Assembly (NCBI GenBank): GCA_902386085.1 | Contig: CABMIA010000066.1 | Location: 1-7,422 of the forward strand | Source: an uncultured archaeon | GTDB taxonomy: Archaea > Halobacteriota > Methanosarcinia > Methanosarcinales > Methanoperedenaceae | Length of the DNA: 7,422 nucleotides | Direction of reading: 5' to 3' | Made by a program: the position numbers and the translations under genes | Shown here: positions 5,638 through 7,422 of the stretch, one piece after another | Layout: every line of letters starts with the position of its first letter | Position numbering within the stretch: position 1 is the first letter of the stretch | The notes under the pieces: generated by a model | What the model saw: only the letters and a program-made list of their open reading frames with translations | Database searches by the model: none | What the model was told of the DNA's origin: nothing

Positions 5638-5659
5638 GATCCTTTGCGGGTTGTTTTTT
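5633..5659 (+). terminator. Stem-loop plus T-run terminator before the AMMECR1 gene
   Basis: CCTGC (5633-5637) pairs with GCGGG (5646-5650), including one T-G pair, around an 8-base loop. TTGTTTTTT follows immediately. This is the most terminator-like structure in the window. It lies 42 bp upstream of a gene start, and the nearest upstream gene ends 600 bp away, so it may end an unrecognised intergenic transcript. Confidence 0.45.
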
Positions 5660-5701
5660 CGTCAAACCAAAAGAGTTATGCTTAATATTGTGTAATAATC
5701 C

Positions 5702-6340
5702 ATGATGCTTACAAAATCAGAGGGAGAACTCGCAGTAAAACTTGCCCGCAAAGCCATAGAAGGATGCCTCAAAAATAAAAAGAAGATCAAGCCGGATAAT
5801 CTTCCGCCGGTATTTAAAGAAAAACGCGGTGTTTTTGTTACGTTGAATATCCATGTTGATGGGACTATCATGGAAAAGGAGCTTCGGGGATGTATAGGAA
5901 GACCGTATCCCATTCTACCATTGGGGGAAGCGATAGTCGTATCTGCGATCAATGCTGCACAGGAAGACCCGCGCTTTTACCCTGTTAAACCTGAAGAGAT
6001 TGATGACCTGGTCATCGAGGTTACCGTACTTACAGTCCCGGAGAAGATCAAATCAAAACCTAAAGACCTCCCCGGGAAGATAGTAATCGGAAGGCACGGG
6101 CTGATCGTTGCAGCGGGCAGGTGCCAGGGGCTCCTGCTTCCCCAGGTTGCTGTTGAACACGGATTCGATTGTACGGAATTCCCGTGCCAGACGTGCATGA
6201 AAGCAGGGCTCATGCCTGATGCATGGCTTGAGGGAGCAGAGGTATATTCTTTCGAGGGACAGATTTTCGAGGAGATCGAGCCTGGCGGGGAGATAAAGGA
6301 AAAAATATTATCCGATGAATGTTATTTAATACTTAATTAA
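5702..6340 (+). CDS. AMMECR1 family protein
   Basis: This is a 212-residue member of the AMMECR1 family, close to the usual archaeal length. The invariant LRGCIG motif is at residues 61-66, in the context [16 protein letters not shown]. Other family features are EDPRFYPV at 88-95, [13 protein letters not shown] at 144-156, and a cysteine-rich patch at C157, C162 and C165. The biochemical role of the family is not settled. In other genomes it often accompanies MEMO and radical SAM genes, but neither is present here. The ATG at 5702 is used; the next codon is also ATG. No Shine-Dalgarno is visible before it (TAATAATCC), which suggests a leaderless or short-leader transcript. The DUF2111 gene follows after 39 bases on the same strand, so the two are likely co-transcribed. 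Family assignment is strong; function is unknown. Confidence 0.93.
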   Translation: MMLTKSEGELAVKLARKAIEGCLKNKKKIKPDNLPPVFKEKRGVFVTLNIHVDGTIMEKELRGCIGRPYPILPLGEAIVVSAINAAQEDPRFYPVKPEEIDDLVIEVTVLTVPEKIKSKPKDLPGKIVIGRHGLIVAAGRCQGLLLPQVAVEHGFDCTEFPCQTCMKAGLMPDAWLEGAEVYSFEGQIFEEIEPGGEIKEKILSDECYLILN

Positions 6341-6367
6341 AGTAAAGCAGGATTGTTATAAGAGAAT

Positions 6368-6373
6368 GGAGTG
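6368..6373 (+). promoter_or_regulatory. Ribosome binding site deciding the DUF2111 start
   Basis: GGAGTG lies 6 bases before the ATG at 6380. The alternative GTG start at 6371 sits inside this site, so the ATG at 6380 is the better choice. Confidence 0.55.
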
Positions 6374-6379
6374 TTGAGA

Positions 6380-6769
6380 ATGTCCGAACTATGTATATCA
6401 GATGATTCTTCAAGTGAAGAAATCCTTCCTTTTGCGAAAATGATCCATGAACTGCTTTCTCTGCCTGTCACAATGCGAAGCAAGAATAAAAAGGGAGTAA
6501 GGCTTGAAAAGGGTAAAGCGGTTGACATGGATTATACAGGTCCTGTGCTCGAGGAAGCTCTTGCCAGGAACTGTGCGATACATACCATCCCTGATAAAGG
6601 TGCGTACAAGGGAATACCGGTCGTGGTTGCCCCGATACACGATAAAGACGGGAACCCGGTAGCTGCTGTCGGCATCGTGGATGTCGTATGCACCATCGAC
6701 CTGGCAGCGGTATTTGGCAACTATCCCCAGATAGTCCGGCAGGTCGAGGAGAGGAAAAGCTCTTTATGA
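6380..6769 (+). CDS. DUF2111 domain protein
   Basis: A 129-residue protein (132 if the GTG at 6371 were used) that I recognise as DUF2111, a small family found mainly in methanogens and relatives and without a known reaction. Characteristic stretches, numbered from the ATG at 6380, are LSLPVTMRSKNKKGVRLEKG at about 26-45, DYTGPVLEEAL at about 51-61, an IPDKGAYKGIPVVVAPIHD segment at about 70-88, and AAVGIVDVV at about 95-103. The alternating G/V/I strands near the end suggest a small alpha/beta sensor-like fold, but that is inference. No signal peptide or membrane segment is seen. It follows the AMMECR1 gene by 39 bases and probably shares its transcript. The start is chosen by the GGAGTG ribosome site. 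Confidence 0.85.
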   Translation: MSELCISDDSSSEEILPFAKMIHELLSLPVTMRSKNKKGVRLEKGKAVDMDYTGPVLEEALARNCAIHTIPDKGAYKGIPVVVAPIHDKDGNPVAAVGIVDVVCTIDLAAVFGNYPQIVRQVEERKSSL

Positions 6770-6855
6770 GCAAAGGGTTAAATCTGATAACATTAATGTA
6801 GGCATTCCACTTTGAGGAACCCGTCTAAAAATGGATATCTTTGGGTTCACCAAAC

Positions 6856-6861
6856 AGAGGT
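6856..6861 (+). promoter_or_regulatory. Ribosome binding site of the L40e gene
   Basis: AGAGGT, with GAGGT ending 5 bases before the ATG at 6867, is the clearest Shine-Dalgarno in the window and fixes the start of this small gene. Confidence 0.6.
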
Positions 6862-6866
6862 AAATT

Positions 6867-7022
6867 ATGGCAAGATTCCCGGAAGCGGAAAAAGTACTCT
6901 TACACATGAAGATTTGCATGAAGTGCAACGCACGCAACTCGACGCGTGCAACCAGATGCAGAAAATGCGGTTATACCGGTCTCAGGCCGAAATCCAAGGA
7001 AATAAAGGGCAAGGGAACGTAA
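6867..7022 (+). CDS. rpl40e: 50S ribosomal protein L40e
   Basis: This 51-residue gene encodes a small basic zinc-ribbon protein of the archaeal and eukaryotic large ribosomal subunit. It begins [20 protein letters not shown]. The zinc ligands are two CxxC pairs, C17-x2-C20 and C31-x2-C34, separated by a basic stretch ([10 protein letters not shown]). The tail is rich in Lys and Arg, as expected for rRNA contact. The length is typical for archaeal L40e, which lacks the ubiquitin fusion seen in eukaryotes. The start is supported by a good ribosome site. The UbiA gene begins 9 bases after the stop, so the two are probably co-transcribed. A longer ORF in another frame (6812-7111) overlaps it but has no family features. 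Confidence 0.95.
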   Translation: MARFPEAEKVLLHMKICMKCNARNSTRATRCRKCGYTGLRPKSKEIKGKGT

Positions 7023-7031
7023 ACCGGGTGG

Positions 7032-7422
7032 ATGAACCCATACATTTCTTTAGGCCGGCCCCTCACTTCTTTGATGATCGGGCTGGCCGTGTTCACGTCA
7101 GCTTTGATTGAAGCTGGCAGCGGCATAGACAAATTTGCCCTGCCGGTTTTCCTCGGATTTTCTGTCGCGTTCTTATTCGGGATCGCGGGCAATGCGATAA
7201 ACGATTATCTTGATTACGAGAACGATAAAATAAACCACCCGGATAGGCCCATACCGTCCGGGAAAATAAAACCCGGGCAGGCTCTCACCTTTTCAATAAC
7301 TTTTTTCGCGATCTCGCTGCTTCTCTCTATTTACTTAAGCTTCATCGCGGGATATGGAGTGTTCTTGATCGTTGTGATTGCCCTCATATCCCAATTTGCC
7401 TATGAGATAAAATTCATGCATG
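7032..7422 (+). CDS. UbiA prenyltransferase, probably digeranylgeranylglyceryl phosphate synthase (partial)
   Basis: The 130 residues present are the N-terminal part of a membrane UbiA-family enzyme; the 3' end runs off the window. The first Asp-rich motif, N57-D58-x2-D61-x3-D65 (NDYLDYEND), binds Mg and prenyl diphosphate. It is followed by INHPDRPIPSGKI at 67-79, a pattern typical of the archaeal enzyme that adds the second geranylgeranyl group to geranylgeranylglyceryl phosphate in ether-lipid synthesis. Hydrophobic spans at about 13-29, 36-56, 86-105 and 107-124 fit transmembrane helices. The ATG at 7032 gives the family-like start MNPYISLGRP. GGGTGG directly abuts the ATG, so translation may be coupled to L40e just upstream. 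Another UbiA specificity cannot be excluded from the N-terminal part alone. Confidence 0.88.
   Translation, partial: MNPYISLGRPLTSLMIGLAVFTSALIEAGSGIDKFALPVFLGFSVAFLFGIAGNAINDYLDYENDKINHPDRPIPSGKIKPGQALTFSITFFAISLLLSIYLSFIAGYGVFLIVVIALISQFAYEIKFMH

Larger units (their letters stand above)
5037..5701. other. 665-bp intergenic region with hairpins and G-tract arrays, no convincing protein gene
   Basis: I see no credible protein gene here. The two overlapping ORFs at about 5344-5565 (62 residues plus, 72 residues minus) have no ribosome site and no recognisable motif, and both run through hairpin 3. The region does hold three long inverted repeats with GG-tract loops, an exact 16-base repeat, an imperfect 28-base direct repeat, an AT-rich patch at 5281-5310 and several T-runs. 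This much organised structure suggests non-coding RNA, a repeat family or a regulatory region rather than an empty spacer. Confidence 0.6.

Noticed and set aside
5037..5701. Insertion sequence or transposon remnant
   Set aside because: No transposase fragment, no paired terminal inverted repeats around the whole stretch, and no target-site duplication that I can identify. R1 and R2 are too diverged and lie inside the region.
6811..6848. TTTGAGGAACC at 6811-6821, identical to the left arm of hairpin 3, and a GAACCC/GGGTTC stem before L40e
   Set aside because: An 11-base match in 7 kb is expected by chance, and the 6-bp stem lacks the GG-tract loop, so it is not counted as another hairpin element.
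6812..7111. 99-residue plus-strand ORF overlapping L40e and the start of UbiA
   Set aside because: It covers two genes with clear family motifs in other frames (zinc-ribbon L40e and UbiA) and shows no motifs of its own.

Overview
This window looks like a methane-metabolising archaeon of the Methanosarcinales type. The best guess is an anaerobic methanotroph such as Candidatus Methanoperedens (ANME-2d) or a close relative. The signs are an archaeal class I lysyl-tRNA synthetase, an archaeal-type phosphopantetheine adenylyltransferase, a DUF2111 protein (a family I associate with methanogens and their relatives), ribosomal protein L40e, a UbiA enzyme of the archaeal ether-lipid type, and a very large secreted multiheme c-type cytochrome. 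The lineage is inferred from gene content only; there is no rRNA gene here.

Layout. Minus strand, 39-2783: a multiheme cytochrome region with 19 CxxCH-type heme sites. It is split by one in-frame TAA at 1994-1992 into a 5-heme, signal-peptide-bearing front part and a 14-heme rear part that ends in an Ig-like and a carboxypeptidase-regulatory-like domain. Minus strand, 2924-4432: lysS. The 142-bp divergent region 4433-4574 holds a perfect 17-bp palindrome and a possible lysine-rich leader peptide before lysS. Plus strand, 4575-5036: coaD. Then comes a 665-bp stretch with no convincing protein gene (5037-5701). It carries three stem-forming inverted repeats whose loops hold GG-tract arrays of the GGATAGG type, an imperfect direct repeat of about 28 bp, and two terminator-like signals. 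Plus strand, 5702-6340: an AMMECR1 family protein; 6380-6769: a DUF2111 protein; 6867-7022: ribosomal protein L40e; 7032 to the window end: a UbiA prenyltransferase, probably digeranylgeranylglyceryl phosphate synthase, cut by the edge.

How it fits together. The right side is housekeeping: coenzyme A synthesis, translation, and membrane ether lipids. The left side is respiratory or extracellular: the cytochrome has a secretion signal, many N-glycosylation sequons and adhesive C-terminal domains, as expected for a protein carrying electrons across or outside the archaeal envelope.

The two most notable items are the cytochrome and the 665-bp intergenic region. In the cytochrome, the coding signal continues without any usable start codon directly after the TAA, so the two ORFs are almost certainly one interrupted gene rather than two genes. 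The intergenic region holds a small family of related hairpin and G-tract elements.
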